A stretch of DNA of 64,000 nt from Mesorhizobium sp. M4B.F.Ca.ET.203.01.1.1. Its GTDB lineage: Bacteria > Pseudomonadota > Alphaproteobacteria > Rhizobiales > Rhizobiaceae. The position numbers and the translations under genes were made by a program. Below are positions 10,134-20,543 of this stretch, piece after piece. The first letter of the stretch is position 1, and each line of letters opens with the position of its first letter. The stretch spans positions 491,014-555,013 of the forward strand of contig NZ_SRUO01000004.1 in the NCBI RefSeq assembly GCF_004791025.1, in the 5' to 3' direction. The notes under the pieces are model-generated. The model had not been told where the DNA came from and searched no databases. It worked only from the letters and a program-made list of their open reading frames with translations.

Positions 10134-12374
10134 TCAGCCTCCCTCCCCGGCCGTTCCATCCAGATACTGCGTCAGCGCGCAGACGAGGTGGTAGAAAATG
10201 CTGGCCGGCACGTCGGTCGCCAGCGAGCGGCCGCGTTCGTCGATGCGGTCGATCCAGAGGCCGAGCGGCGCCGGGTCGATGTGCCAGCGGAACAGGCGGC
10301 CGACGCGCGCCTCGATCTCCGGCTTGAGGTCCGGCCCGCCCGTGCCGTCCAGCGCAATCGCCGCCTTGACCGCTTCGGCCTGCGGCCAGCTGCGCGACAC
10401 CCGGTCGAGCGGCAGGCCTTGCCTGGAGACGGCGCCGTAGGACAGGCCGGTGGCGCGGTTGAGGCCGTTGGCGACGGCGGAGGCATAGAGCTTGCGGGCA
10501 AAGGCGGTGAGCTCGGTCTGGCCGCTGCGGCCGGCGAAATCGACGAGCAGCGAGGCCCATTCGAAATGATGGCCGGGCTCGGTCCAGCTGCCCTTCTCGC
10601 CGGCCACCGGCTTCCAGCCGTCGTCGAAATGTTCGCCGAGCGTCCAGCTTTCCGGATCGAAAAAGTGGCTGCGGAAGAGGTCGATGATCTGCGCCGCGCG
10701 GCGCAGATAGGCGCGCTCGCCGGTCGCCTGATGCCAGGCGAGGAAGGCTTCGAGCAGATGCATATGCGGGTTGGAGCGCCGCTCGCCTTCGCCGTCGGAC
10801 GTTTCGAGGAAGCCGGTCATGCGGCTGTCCTCGAGATGGGCGTCGAGAAAAGCAAAGGTCTCCTCGCCGAGCCGGAGCGCGTCGGGATGACCCGATATAT
10901 GGGCGTGCGCCAGCGCCAGAAGCACGCAGGAATGGTCGTAGGCGTCCTCGGCCGGGTCGGCGACCGAGCCGTCGATGTTGAGCGTGCGCACCCAGCCGCC
11001 CCTTGCGGTGCGGCCCTTGCCGGTCATGAAATCGATGCCATGGGCGATCAGCCGGTCGGCCGGGCCGGTCCAGCCGCGTTCCTTGGCCACCGCGAAAGCA
11101 TAGACCTGGCGCGCCTGCGTGCGCATGCGCTTGGGCTTCATCAGCGGCGAGCCGTCGAAGCCGAGCGCCTCATGGAAGCCGCCATGACGCTCGTCGACGC
11201 CCGACGTCGACCACAGCGGCAGCGTCTCGTCGAACAGCCAGTGATGTACGCGCTGCCGCCAGGCGCCGCTTTCGATGACGCGGTCATGCGCCGGCGTGAA
11301 GCGGGTTTCCAGGCGACCCGACTTCTCCAGCTGCTCGACGATCTTCTTGACGTGCTGGCTGTGGCTGACCGGCGCCACGAAAGTGGCGTCGGCGGTCGAG
11401 ACGATGGCGACGTCCTTCATGCCGATGGCCGAGAGCAGCCGGCCCTCGCCGCGAATGTAGGAATTCTCGCAATCGATGGCGACGACATCGCCGACGATGA
11501 CGTTGCCTTGATTGTCGGAGGGCCCGACATCGAGCAGCGACTGCCAGGAGCCGAGATCGTTCCAGCGGAAGCCGGCCGGCACCATGGCGATGCCCTTGGC
11601 ACGCTCCATGATGGCGTAGTCGATCGAGGTCGATGGGATGGCGGAATAGAGTTCCAGCGGCATATAGAGACCGGAAAGATCCGATGTCGCCGCCTTATAG
11701 GCGGCTTCGGTGGCCTGCCAGATATCAGGCGCGAAAGCCGCGAAGGCGTCGCGCATGGCGCCGGCGCGAAACAGGAAGATGCCGGTGTTCCAGTAGAAGG
11801 TTCCGGCTTCGAGATAGGTTTGCGCGGTGGCGAGGTCGGGCTTCTCGACGAAACGCGAGACATCGAACACACCGTCCCTGTCGGCGGCGACCTCTATATA
11901 GCCGTAGCCGGTCTCGGGCTGGGTCGGCTTGATGCCGAACACCACCAGGCGGCCGGCATGAGCCGCCACGGCCCCGGCTTCAACACTGCGCCAGAACTGC
12001 TCCGCGGTCGAAATCTCGTGATCGGACGGCACCACCAGCACCAGGCTGTCGCCGAATTCGGACAGCGTGCGCAATGTGGCGAGCGCGACGGCGGCCGCGG
12101 TGTTGCGTCCGGTCGGCTCGAACAGCGGGCCGCCGCCGGCAAGATCGAGGCCTGCGAGGTCGGCATGGACGCGCTCGGCGTGGCGCTCGGCGGCGATCAG
12201 GAAGATCGGCGTTTCGCCGGCCGGCCTTGCCGCCAGCCGGCGCAGGGTCTTGGCCAGCATCGAACCGTCGCCGGAAAAATCGTGGAACTGCTTGGGATTG
12301 TCCTCGCGCGACAGCGGCCAGAGCCGCGAGCCGACGCCGCCACTCATGACGAAACTGACAATGCGCTCGCTCAT
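10134..12374 (-). CDS. Fused mannose-1-phosphate guanylyltransferase and AGE-family (type III PMI-like) isomerase
   Basis: The 746-residue protein has two parts. Residues 1 to about 355 are a nucleotidyltransferase with the GDP-mannose pyrophosphorylase signature GGVGSRLWPLSR near residue 12, a PSDH segment and FVEKP. Residues from about 365 to the end are an alpha/alpha-barrel of the N-acylglucosamine 2-epimerase (AGE) superfamily, with LPLWSTSGVDERHGGFHE and the RTQARQVYAFA block. The AGE superfamily includes the type III phosphomannose isomerase described from S. meliloti, so one chain may convert fructose-6-phosphate through mannose-1-phosphate towards GDP-mannose. A phosphomannomutase would still be needed. 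The start at MSERIVSF is chosen by family; a longer ATG start ten codons upstream exists. Confidence 0.8.
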   Translation of the reverse strand: MSERIVSFVMSGGVGSRLWPLSREDNPKQFHDFSGDGSMLAKTLRRLAARPAGETPIFLIAAERHAERVHADLAGLDLAGGGPLFEPTGRNTAAAVALATLRTLSEFGDSLVLVVPSDHEISTAEQFWRSVEAGAVAAHAGRLVVFGIKPTQPETGYGYIEVAADRDGVFDVSRFVEKPDLATAQTYLEAGTFYWNTGIFLFRAGAMRDAFAAFAPDIWQATEAAYKAATSDLSGLYMPLELYSAIPSTSIDYAIMERAKGIAMVPAGFRWNDLGSWQSLLDVGPSDNQGNVIVGDVVAIDCENSYIRGEGRLLSAIGMKDVAIVSTADATFVAPVSHSQHVKKIVEQLEKSGRLETRFTPAHDRVIESGAWRQRVHHWLFDETLPLWSTSGVDERHGGFHEALGFDGSPLMKPKRMRTQARQVYAFAVAKERGWTGPADRLIAHGIDFMTGKGRTARGGWVRTLNIDGSVADPAEDAYDHSCVLLALAHAHISGHPDALRLGEETFAFLDAHLEDSRMTGFLETSDGEGERRSNPHMHLLEAFLAWHQATGERAYLRRAAQIIDLFRSHFFDPESWTLGEHFDDGWKPVAGEKGSWTEPGHHFEWASLLVDFAGRSGQTELTAFARKLYASAVANGLNRATGLSYGAVSRQGLPLDRVSRSWPQAEAVKAAIALDGTGGPDLKPEIEARVGRLFRWHIDPAPLGLWIDRIDERGRSLATDVPASIFYHLVCALTQYLDGTAGEGG

Positions 12375-12418
12375 CCGGGTCTCGCAATCAGAAGTTGGTC
12401 GCATGGGTACGCACAGCT

Positions 12419-13318
12419 TTATGCACTGTTTACCCGATTCGAAATCCGCTCGGTCGCCAGATCGATGAACGCCTTGACCAGGGGCGACAGGTGGCGGCTG
12501 CTCGGATAGAGGACGTAAAGACCGCCGGCCGGCGTGGTGTGATCCCCAAGGACGCGGCGCAGCCGCCCCTCGCCGATCAGCGCGTCCGCCATTCCGTAGG
12601 GCAATTGAGCGATGCCGTAGCCGGCAATGGCGGCGGCGACGACAGCCTGCATCTCGTTGGCGGCGAAGCGCCCGGATACCGTGACCGTCTCCTGGCCTTG
12701 CGGCCCGTCCAGGACCCAGTGAGCGCCGGCTGCCGAGGGGCCGGCAATGACGCAGTGGTGATGAGCGAGATCCGCCGGCGCTTCCGGTGCTCCATGGCGC
12801 GCCAGATAGTCCGGGCTGGCGCAGAGATGCCTGTGCGTCGAGCCGAGCTTGCGGGCGATCAGCGTCGAATCCTGCAAGACGCCAGTGCGGAAGGCGAGAT
12901 CGATCCCGTCCTCAACCAGGTTGAGCTTGTCGTCGGTCAGGCGAAGCTCGACCTTGGTCTTCGGATAGATCTCGAGAAACTCGACCACGGCGCGGTTGAG
13001 GAAATAGGCGCCGAAACCGACGGGCGCCGAGATACGGATCGTGCCCGATGGTTCCGCGCTCGCCTCGGCAAGGCGCAGATTGGCCTCTTCGATCGCCCGC
13101 AGTGCCTGGCTGCTCTGCTCGTAATAAAGGCGCCCAGCATCCGTCATGTTGAGGCTGCGGGTCGTGCGCTGCAGCAGGCGGACGCCGAACTCGCGCTCGA
13201 GCGCGGCAATGCGGCGGCTGACCGTCGTCTTTGGCATGGCAAGCAGGCGCGCGGCGGCGGTGAAGCTGCCGGTTTCCACAACGCGGGCAAAAACCGCGAT
13301 GTCGTTGAGGTCGATCAT
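12419..13318 (-). CDS. LysR-family transcriptional regulator
   Basis: This 299-residue LysR-type regulator has its helix-turn-helix at residues 1-60 (FARVVETGSFTAAARLL, then TTVSRRIAALE) and a substrate-binding domain with the usual SAPVGFG and AGYGIAQLP segments. The start is the ATG for MIDLNDIAVF, ten codons inside the longest frame, where LysR proteins of this AaeR/PecT-like group begin. It is divergent from the NmrA-like gene across about 95 bases. LysR regulators commonly control the divergent neighbour, so that gene is the likely target. The effector is unknown. Confidence 0.85.
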   Translation of the reverse strand: MIDLNDIAVFARVVETGSFTAAARLLAMPKTTVSRRIAALEREFGVRLLQRTTRSLNMTDAGRLYYEQSSQALRAIEEANLRLAEASAEPSGTIRISAPVGFGAYFLNRAVVEFLEIYPKTKVELRLTDDKLNLVEDGIDLAFRTGVLQDSTLIARKLGSTHRHLCASPDYLARHGAPEAPADLAHHHCVIAGPSAAGAHWVLDGPQGQETVTVSGRFAANEMQAVVAAAIAGYGIAQLPYGMADALIGEGRLRRVLGDHTTPAGGLYVLYPSSRHLSPLVKAFIDLATERISNRVNSA

Positions 13319-13414
13319 TGTATCCAAGAGTGGGACAAAGTTTTCCAATTATAGGTGATTATGCATCAATGCCGCAAACCCTAACTTTGCTCCACGCAAA
13401 CACGGAGCAAACAG

Positions 13415-14296
13415 ATGACCATCAAAAGAGACATTCTGGTGACCGGCGCCACCGGCCAGCAAGGCGGCGCGGTCGCGCGCGCTCTTCTTGCCAAGGGCCA
13501 CGGCGTCAAGGCGTTGACGCGCTCGCCGGACGGCAAGGCGGCGCGGCAACTGGCGACCGCCGGCGCCGAAATCGTGGCCGGCGATCTATCCGACGCCGCC
13601 TCCATCATCAAGGCTGCGAGCGGCGTCGACACCATGTTCCTGATGGGCACCATGACCGAGGCCGGCATGGAGGAAGAGACCCGCCAGGGTATCCTTGCCG
13701 CCGACGCGGCGAAGGCTGCCGGCGTCGGGCATCTCGTCTATTCGTCCGTCGCCGACGCCAACAAGAAAACCGGCATCCCGCATTTCGAAAGCAAATATCT
13801 GGTCGAGCGGCATATCGAGCGGCTCGGCATCCCCTATACGATCAGCGCCCCGGTCGCCTTCATGGAGAATTTCGTCGCCCCCTGGTCGATCGGCGCGCTG
13901 GCCCAGGGCACGCATGCTTTCGCGGTGCCCGCCAAGCGCAGGCTGCAGCTGGTCGCGCTGGCGGACATCGGCGCCTTCGTCGCGGCGCTGATCGAGCGTC
14001 GCGAACGGGTATTCGGCAAGCGCTTCGATTTCGCCGGAGATGAATTGTCCGGCGAAGAGCAGGCGAAAATCCTGTCGCAGGCCATCGGCCGCCCGATCGG
14101 CTACCAGGAGGTCCCGATCGCCATGGCCCGCCAGCAGAACGAGGATGCGGCGTTGATGTTCGAATGGTTCGACAGCGTCGGCTACGACGTCGACATCCCC
14201 GGCTTGCACAAGGAATTCCAGGAGGTGCGCTGGCACAGCTTTGCCGACTGGGCGCGCGCGTTCGACTGGAGCATGCTCGATCGGTCAGCCGCCTGA
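13415..14296 (+). CDS. NmrA-like NAD(P)-binding oxidoreductase
   Basis: The 293-residue protein is an atypical short-chain dehydrogenase of the NmrA/HSCARG type. The glycine-rich nucleotide motif is VTGATGQQGG near residue 10, and a characteristic YSSVADANKKTGIPHFESK stretch follows near residue 110. The catalytic YxxxK pair of classical SDRs is not evident. Such proteins act as redox sensors or quinone/ketone reductases; the substrate here is unknown. GGAG lies eight bases before the ATG. It is divergent from the LysR gene and is followed by a strong hairpin terminator. Confidence 0.78.
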   Translation: MTIKRDILVTGATGQQGGAVARALLAKGHGVKALTRSPDGKAARQLATAGAEIVAGDLSDAASIIKAASGVDTMFLMGTMTEAGMEEETRQGILAADAAKAAGVGHLVYSSVADANKKTGIPHFESKYLVERHIERLGIPYTISAPVAFMENFVAPWSIGALAQGTHAFAVPAKRRLQLVALADIGAFVAALIERRERVFGKRFDFAGDELSGEEQAKILSQAIGRPIGYQEVPIAMARQQNEDAALMFEWFDSVGYDVDIPGLHKEFQEVRWHSFADWARAFDWSMLDRSAA

Positions 14297-14311
14297 TTGC
14301 GCTGGGTTTCG

Positions 14312-14350
14312 GCAAGCGGATCAGCCAGCCCATCGTGCTGGTCCGCTTGC
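14312..14350 (+). terminator. Hairpin terminator after the NmrA-like gene
   Basis: The arms GCAAGCGGATCAGC and GCTGGTCCGCTTGC form a 14-bp stem with one G-T pair and an 11-base loop, followed by CCCTTTTCG. It begins 16 bases after the stop codon. Confidence 0.7.
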
Positions 14351-14443
14351 CCTTTTCGCGCAGCGGATCGCTGAGCCAGCCCGAAGATTTCAACAGTCCG
14401 CGGCGAATGTGACGAAATGCGACAGACGTACTGCCATTGGCGC

Positions 14444-14472
14444 TTGCAGGATCGAAAAGCGGCGGCTATAAG
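14444..14472 (+). promoter_or_regulatory. Promoter of the tRNA-Pro gene
   Basis: TTGCAG at 14444-14449 and TATAAG at 14467-14472 are separated by exactly 17 bases. The -10 element ends 15 bases before the mature tRNA, leaving room for a short 5' leader. Confidence 0.7.
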
Positions 14473-14487
14473 CCCGCGGTCTGGTCA

Positions 14488-14564
14488 CGGAGTGTAGCGC
14501 AGTCTGGTAGCGCACATCGTTCGGGACGATGGGGTCGCAGGTTCAAATCCTGCCACTCCGACCA
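14488..14564 (+). tRNA. tRNA-Pro (anticodon CGG)
   Basis: The 77-base sequence folds as a standard cloverleaf. The acceptor arms CGGAGTG and CACTCCG pair over seven bases. The anticodon stem CATCG/CGATG encloses the loop TTCGGGA with anticodon CGG, reading proline codon CCG. The T arm carries GTTCAAATC. The CCA end is encoded. No integrase or duplicated 3' end is visible, so there is no sign of use as an integration site in this window. Confidence 0.96.
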
Positions 14565-14568
14565 GAAA

Positions 14569-14590
14569 AACAAGCACTTGGCTGCTTGTT
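14569..14590 (+). terminator. Hairpin after tRNA-Pro
   Basis: AACAAGCA and TGCTTGTT pair perfectly over eight bases around a six-base loop. The hairpin starts five bases after the tRNA. A short run of T is part of the stem, and no long U-tract follows, so its strength as a terminator is uncertain. Confidence 0.6.
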
Positions 14591-14750
14591 GCCTCCCGCT
14601 CCCGAAATCACCCGTCTGCGCCGCAAATCGAGCGGAACGGCCTCTGGCCTTCCATTGTGCTCGACAACAGGCTCTCGCTTTGACCTAATGGCGCCCTACC
14701 CTGGTTCGACGGGCGTGCGGGACTGAGGAACGGCGAGAGCAGGTGAAAGT

Positions 14751-15086
14751 ATGAAGTCCGCGCCGACGGCAGCACTCCTGTTTACTTTGATCACCGTGCT
14801 GCTCGTTGCGGTTGGCTGCTCCTCGAGGCTTGCCTCGATCGATTCGGACAAATACGACCGCATGAGCTGCCCGGAACTCAACGTCGCGCTCGGCGACACC
14901 GCCACCGGGATCTCGCAAACCGCCATCGCACGCGGCAAGGTCGCCAATACCAGCGTGCCGAACTGGCTGCTCGGCGGCGAGCGCGTGAAGACGGTCGTGG
15001 CCAACCGCGAAACGGCCAGGATCGAACGGATGCAGCAACAGCAGCAGGCGATCGTCGCGGCAAGAAAGCGGCAGTGCACGTCGTAG
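14751..15086 (+). CDS. Small predicted lipoprotein of unknown function
   Basis: The 111-residue protein has a hydrophobic N-terminal segment at residues 7-22, ending in VAVGCSS, a plausible lipobox with Cys23 as the lipidated residue. The mature part contains MSCPELNVAL and a glutamine-rich stretch with five consecutive Q near the C-terminus, followed by a basic end with one more cysteine. Similar small lipoproteins with a conserved MSCxEL motif are common and uncharacterised in Rhizobiales. It probably sits on the periplasmic side of a membrane. It is convergent with the peptide transporter operon, 30 bases away. Confidence 0.7.
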   Translation: MKSAPTAALLFTLITVLLVAVGCSSRLASIDSDKYDRMSCPELNVALGDTATGISQTAIARGKVANTSVPNWLLGGERVKTVVANRETARIERMQQQQQAIVAARKRQCTS

Positions 15087-15116
15087 CGTTGTGCGGCTGG
15101 GCACAGGGCCGCTGCC

Positions 15117-16736
<1,620 letters not shown>

Positions 16737-16737
16737 G

Positions 16738-17859
16738 TCAGCGGTCCTTCGGGTCGAGCGCGTCGCGCAGGCCGTCGCCGACGAAGTTCAGCGCGAACAG
16801 CGTCGAAACGAGGAAGAAGGCGGGGAACAGAAGCAGCCAGTTGGCGCTGCCGATGTTCTTGGCGCCGACCGAGATCAGCACGCCCCAGCTGGTCATCGGC
16901 TCCTGCACGCCGAGGCCGAGGAAGGACAGGAAGCTTTCCAGGATGATGACCTGCGGCACCAGCAGGGTCATGTAGATCACCACCGGGCCTAGCAAATTGG
17001 GGATGACGTGACGCATCAGGATGCCGCGCTGGCCGACACCCATGGCTTCGGCGGCCTGGACATATTCCTGCCTTCGGATCGACAGCGCCTGGCCGCGCAC
17101 GATGCGTGCCATGTCGAGCCACAGCACGGCGCCCACCGCCAGGAACATCAGGACGAAGTTGCGGCCGAAGAACACCACCAGCATGATGACGAAGAAGATG
17201 AAGGGCAGCGAATAGAGCACGTCGACGATGCGCATCATCACCTCGTCGACCCGGCCGCCGGCAAAGCCGGCCGCGGCGCCGTAGAGCACGCCGATCACCA
17301 CCGCCACGACGCCCGCCAGAAGGCCGATGGCCAGCGATATGCGCCCGGCCATCAGCGTGCGCGACAGCAGATCGCGGCCGGTGTTGTCGGTGCCGAAGTA
17401 GAAATATTGCTGCTTGATGGCGGCACTCATCGTCACTTCGAGCCCGTCGGGCGATTTGCTATCGATCTTTGTGTCGTCGAAGGCGTCGGACCGATCGAGA
17501 TAGCGGATGTAGCGGTCGTCTATCGGCTTCTTCGACGTGACGGTCACGATGACGCGGCTACCGTCCTGGTGCCATTCATTGATGTCGACGCGCATGCGCT
17601 TGATGGCGTCGGTCAATGCGGTCTGGATCATGTCGGGCTTGGGGTATGCCGAGAAGCTCGGCGGCGTGCGCACATAGTCGCCGTAGATCGTGGTGTATTC
17701 GTGCGGCACCAGGGATGGACCAAACACGCTGATCAGCGCGATGAAGGCAAGATAATAGAGGCTGAACATGGCGGCGCGGTTGGCCTTGAGGCGCGCCCAG
17801 GCGTCGCCCCAGAGCGAGCGGCCAACGACTGCGGGGGCTGCGGCTGCGATATCAGTCAT
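16738..17859 (-). CDS. oppC: Oligopeptide ABC transporter permease, OppC type with large periplasmic insert
   Basis: The 373-residue membrane protein has a first transmembrane segment near residues 30-50, then a hydrophilic insert of about 110 residues. The usual permease core of five helices follows, with the EAA-loop AAEAMGVGQRGILMRHVIPN that contacts the ATPase. Typical OppC is near 300 residues, so the insert accounts for the extra length. The start is the ATG overlapping the OppB stop (ATGACTGA), eight bases of overlap. The longest frame begins 12 codons earlier and is not favoured. Confidence 0.88.
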   Translation of the reverse strand: MTDIAAAAPAVVGRSLWGDAWARLKANRAAMFSLYYLAFIALISVFGPSLVPHEYTTIYGDYVRTPPSFSAYPKPDMIQTALTDAIKRMRVDINEWHQDGSRVIVTVTSKKPIDDRYIRYLDRSDAFDDTKIDSKSPDGLEVTMSAAIKQQYFYFGTDNTGRDLLSRTLMAGRISLAIGLLAGVVAVVIGVLYGAAAGFAGGRVDEVMMRIVDVLYSLPFIFFVIMLVVFFGRNFVLMFLAVGAVLWLDMARIVRGQALSIRRQEYVQAAEAMGVGQRGILMRHVIPNLLGPVVIYMTLLVPQVIILESFLSFLGLGVQEPMTSWGVLISVGAKNIGSANWLLLFPAFFLVSTLFALNFVGDGLRDALDPKDR

Positions 17860-18775
17860 AGCGCACCCTCGGGTCGACGACAGCGTACATGACATCGACG
17901 ATCAGGTTGAAGACGATGGTGAAGATGGCGATGACCACCACAGTTCCCATGACCAGCGTGTAGTCGCGGTTCAGGGCGGCATCGACGAAATAGCGGCCGA
18001 CGCCCGGAATGGAAAAGATGGTCTCGACGATGACCGAGCCGGTGAGCAGCGCCGCCGCCGCCGGGCCGGTGAAGGAGACGATCGGCAGGATGGCGCCGCG
18101 CAGCGCGTGCTTGACCACCACCGACCAGTCGGACAGTCCGAGCGCGCGGGCGGTGCGGATGTGATGGGAGCGCAAGCTCTCGATCATCGAGCCGCGCATC
18201 AGCCGGGCGACGATCGCGATCTGCGGCAGCGCAAGCGTCAGCACCGGGCCGACCTTGTTGATCAGGGCGCCGTCGCCCCAGCCGCCGATCGGCAGGAGCT
18301 TCCAGGTCAGGCCGAACAGGAGCTGGATCACCGGCGCGATGACGAAAGTGGGAATTGTGCTGCCGGCCGTCGCCAGCGCGATCACGGCATAGTCGCCAAG
18401 CTTGTTCTGGTTGAGCGCGGCGACGGTGCCGAGCACGCCGCCGAGCAGCAAGGCCAGCAGCAGCGCCGAGGACCCGAGCTGGACCGAGATGGGCAGCCCC
18501 TTGGCGAACAGCTCGGTGACGGTGAAATCCGGCATGTTGTAGCTCGGGCCGAAATTGCCGCGCAAAAGGTTACCGAGATAGTGGGCATATTGCAGCCAGA
18601 GCGGATCGCCCAGGCCGAACTGAGCTTCGAGATTGGCCCTGATCTCAGGGCTCAGTCCCCGCTCCTGGTTGAACGGGCCGCCCGGCGCGACACGGATCAG
18701 GAAGAACGCCAGCGTCACGATGACGAATAGCGTCGGGATGGCGGTCAACAACCGCCGGAAGACATAACGCAGCAT
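17852..18775 (-). CDS. oppB: Oligopeptide ABC transporter permease, OppB type
   Basis: The 307-residue integral membrane protein begins MLRYVFRRLLTAIPTLFVIVT, the standard OppB/DppB N-terminal helix. It carries the segment VAPGGPFNQE and an EAA-loop RTARALGLSDWSVVVKHALRG for ATPase contact. The length is normal for OppB. It pairs with the OppC-type permease, with which it overlaps by eight bases, and follows the binding-protein gene after a strong hairpin. Confidence 0.9.
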   Translation of the reverse strand: MLRYVFRRLLTAIPTLFVIVTLAFFLIRVAPGGPFNQERGLSPEIRANLEAQFGLGDPLWLQYAHYLGNLLRGNFGPSYNMPDFTVTELFAKGLPISVQLGSSALLLALLLGGVLGTVAALNQNKLGDYAVIALATAGSTIPTFVIAPVIQLLFGLTWKLLPIGGWGDGALINKVGPVLTLALPQIAIVARLMRGSMIESLRSHHIRTARALGLSDWSVVVKHALRGAILPIVSFTGPAAAALLTGSVIVETIFSIPGVGRYFVDAALNRDYTLVMGTVVVIAIFTIVFNLIVDVMYAVVDPRVRYD

Positions 18776-18903
18776 CGGCGCCCCGCTTCAGCCAGGGTGA
18801 CGGCTCTCCAAACGAAGACCCGCAACGCCGGCATCTCTGATCTTCGCACCGGCATTGCCGAAAATCCAACCCGACTTTCGGCCCGGTACGACGACAGACC
18901 GCG

Positions 18904-18933
18904 GCCGCCGCTGCCCAAAATGGCAGCGGCGGC
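18904..18933 (-). terminator. Strong hairpin between oppA and oppB (attenuator candidate)
   Basis: GCCGCCGCTGCC and GGCAGCGGCGGC form a perfect 12-bp stem around a six-base loop, 17 bases beyond the oppA stop codon. There is no long U-run. As in many ABC importers, such a hairpin can protect or terminate the binding-protein message, giving more binding protein than permease. Confidence 0.65.
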
Positions 18934-18950
18934 ACGGCCAAGGTTTCTTG

Positions 18951-20543
18951 TCAGTCCTTGGAGATGAAGCGGGACGGATGGATGTCCATCACATTGTCGT
19001 CGAAGCCATGCAGCTTCGAGGAAACGATGTCGTGGAAGCTGTAATAGAGAAGCGGGATCTGGCCGACGTCGTCAACGAGGACGCGCTCCGCCGCGGCCAG
19101 CTCCTTCATGCGCTCCTCGGGCTTGCCGCCGGCGGCGGCTGCCTTGTCCATTGCGGCCTCATAGGCCGGGCTGTTGTAGTCGGAGTAGTTGTTGCCGCTC
19201 GCTTTGCGCGAGATGCCGAGGAAGGTTTCCGGATCCTTGTAGTCGGCGATCCAGGCGGCGCGGGCGACGTCATAGTTACCCTTCTGCTCGAGGAAGCCAT
19301 AGTGGGTCTTGGTGTCGGTGTTGAGCAGCGTCACCTCCACGCCGAGCGGCTTCAGCTGCTCCTGGATGGCGACCGCCGTGTTCTTGTGGTTCTCCGAGGT
19401 GTTGTAGCGGATCTCCATCTTCAACGGATGCTCGGGCGTATAGCCGAGTTTCTCGAGGATCTTCTTGGCAGCGTCCTCGCGGTCGATCTGCGGCATGTCG
19501 GCGTATTTGGCCACTGCCGGCGTATAGCCCTCGATGCCCGGAGGCACCATCGAATAGCCGGGCAGCATCGAGTTCTGCCAGACTTTCTCGGCGAGGAAGT
19601 CGCGATCGATCGCCATCGAGATGGCGTTGCGCAGCTCGACATTGTCCCACGGCGCCTTGTCGGTCTTGATCGCGTAATAGTAGGTGCCGAGATATGGACC
19701 GACGCGGACCTGGTCGCCGAACTTGGTCTTGAGATCGGCAAGCTGTTCGGTCGGCAAGTCACCATAACTGTCGAGTTCGCCGGCCTCGAAGCGTTTCATC
19801 GCAGACGAGCGATCCTCGGTCGGGATGTAGTTGACGACGTCCATTTTGACGGTCCCGGCGTCCCAGAATTTCGGATTCTTGACCAGCTTGAGATGGTCGT
19901 TGGGCACCCATTCGGCCAGCGTATAGGCGCCGTTGGAAACCAGCTTGCCCGGCTTGATCCAGTCGGCGCCGAGCTTGTCTATGGACGCCTTGTTGACCGG
20001 ATAGGTCGCCTGGTGGGTCAGCATCTCCAGGAAATAGGGCGTCGGCGCCTTCAGCGTCACTTCCAGCGTGTTGGCGTCCACCGCCTTCACGCCCATGTCC
20101 TCTGCCTTGCCCTTCTTGGTGTTGAAGTCCTCAGCGCCCTTCACCGGATAGAGCATCGAGGCGTATTCGGCAGCGGTGGCCGGGTCTTCCAGCCGACGGA
20201 ACGAATAGACGAAGTCTTCCGCCGTCACCGGGCTGCCATCCGACCAGAGGCCGTCCTTGCGCAGCTTGAAGGTGTAGACAGTGCCGTCGTCGGACACGGT
20301 CCAGCTTTCCGCGGCGCCCGGGATGAGGTTCGTCTTCTGGTCATGCATGACCAGGCCCTGGAACATGTCGCGTATGATATCGGCTTCGTAGACCGTCGAG
20401 GTCTTGTGCGGATCGACGGTCTCCGCCTCGGCGGCGGATCCGCGGTTGTAAACGGTCTCGGCGAAAGCCGGCGTGTAGAAGGTGCCCGCGGCCAAGGCCA
20501 TGGTCGTGGCGAACACCGTCGCCTTCAGCACATTTTTCAGCAT
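18951..20543 (-). CDS. oppA: Oligopeptide ABC transporter periplasmic binding protein OppA
   Basis: The 530-residue protein belongs to solute-binding family 5. It has a signal peptide of about 28 residues ending in PAFA before ETVYNRG, so it is exported to the periplasm. The opening ETVDPHKTSTVYE and the middle segment around WSDGSPVTAEDFVYSF are family 5 landmarks, and the length is close to E. coli OppA. It delivers peptides to the downstream permeases. The start is the ATG preceded by GGGAGAACTTC; an upstream in-frame ATG has no such site. The symbol rests on family similarity, and another short peptide could be the true ligand. Confidence 0.88.
   Translation of the reverse strand: MLKNVLKATVFATTMALAAGTFYTPAFAETVYNRGSAAEAETVDPHKTSTVYEADIIRDMFQGLVMHDQKTNLIPGAAESWTVSDDGTVYTFKLRKDGLWSDGSPVTAEDFVYSFRRLEDPATAAEYASMLYPVKGAEDFNTKKGKAEDMGVKAVDANTLEVTLKAPTPYFLEMLTHQATYPVNKASIDKLGADWIKPGKLVSNGAYTLAEWVPNDHLKLVKNPKFWDAGTVKMDVVNYIPTEDRSSAMKRFEAGELDSYGDLPTEQLADLKTKFGDQVRVGPYLGTYYYAIKTDKAPWDNVELRNAISMAIDRDFLAEKVWQNSMLPGYSMVPPGIEGYTPAVAKYADMPQIDREDAAKKILEKLGYTPEHPLKMEIRYNTSENHKNTAVAIQEQLKPLGVEVTLLNTDTKTHYGFLEQKGNYDVARAAWIADYKDPETFLGISRKASGNNYSDYNSPAYEAAMDKAAAAGGKPEERMKELAAAERVLVDDVGQIPLLYYSFHDIVSSKLHGFDDNVMDIHPSRFISKD

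Noticed and set aside
14488..14590. tRNA-Pro as an integration site of a genomic island
   Set aside because: No integrase gene, no repeated tRNA 3' end and no change in gene content is visible around it.
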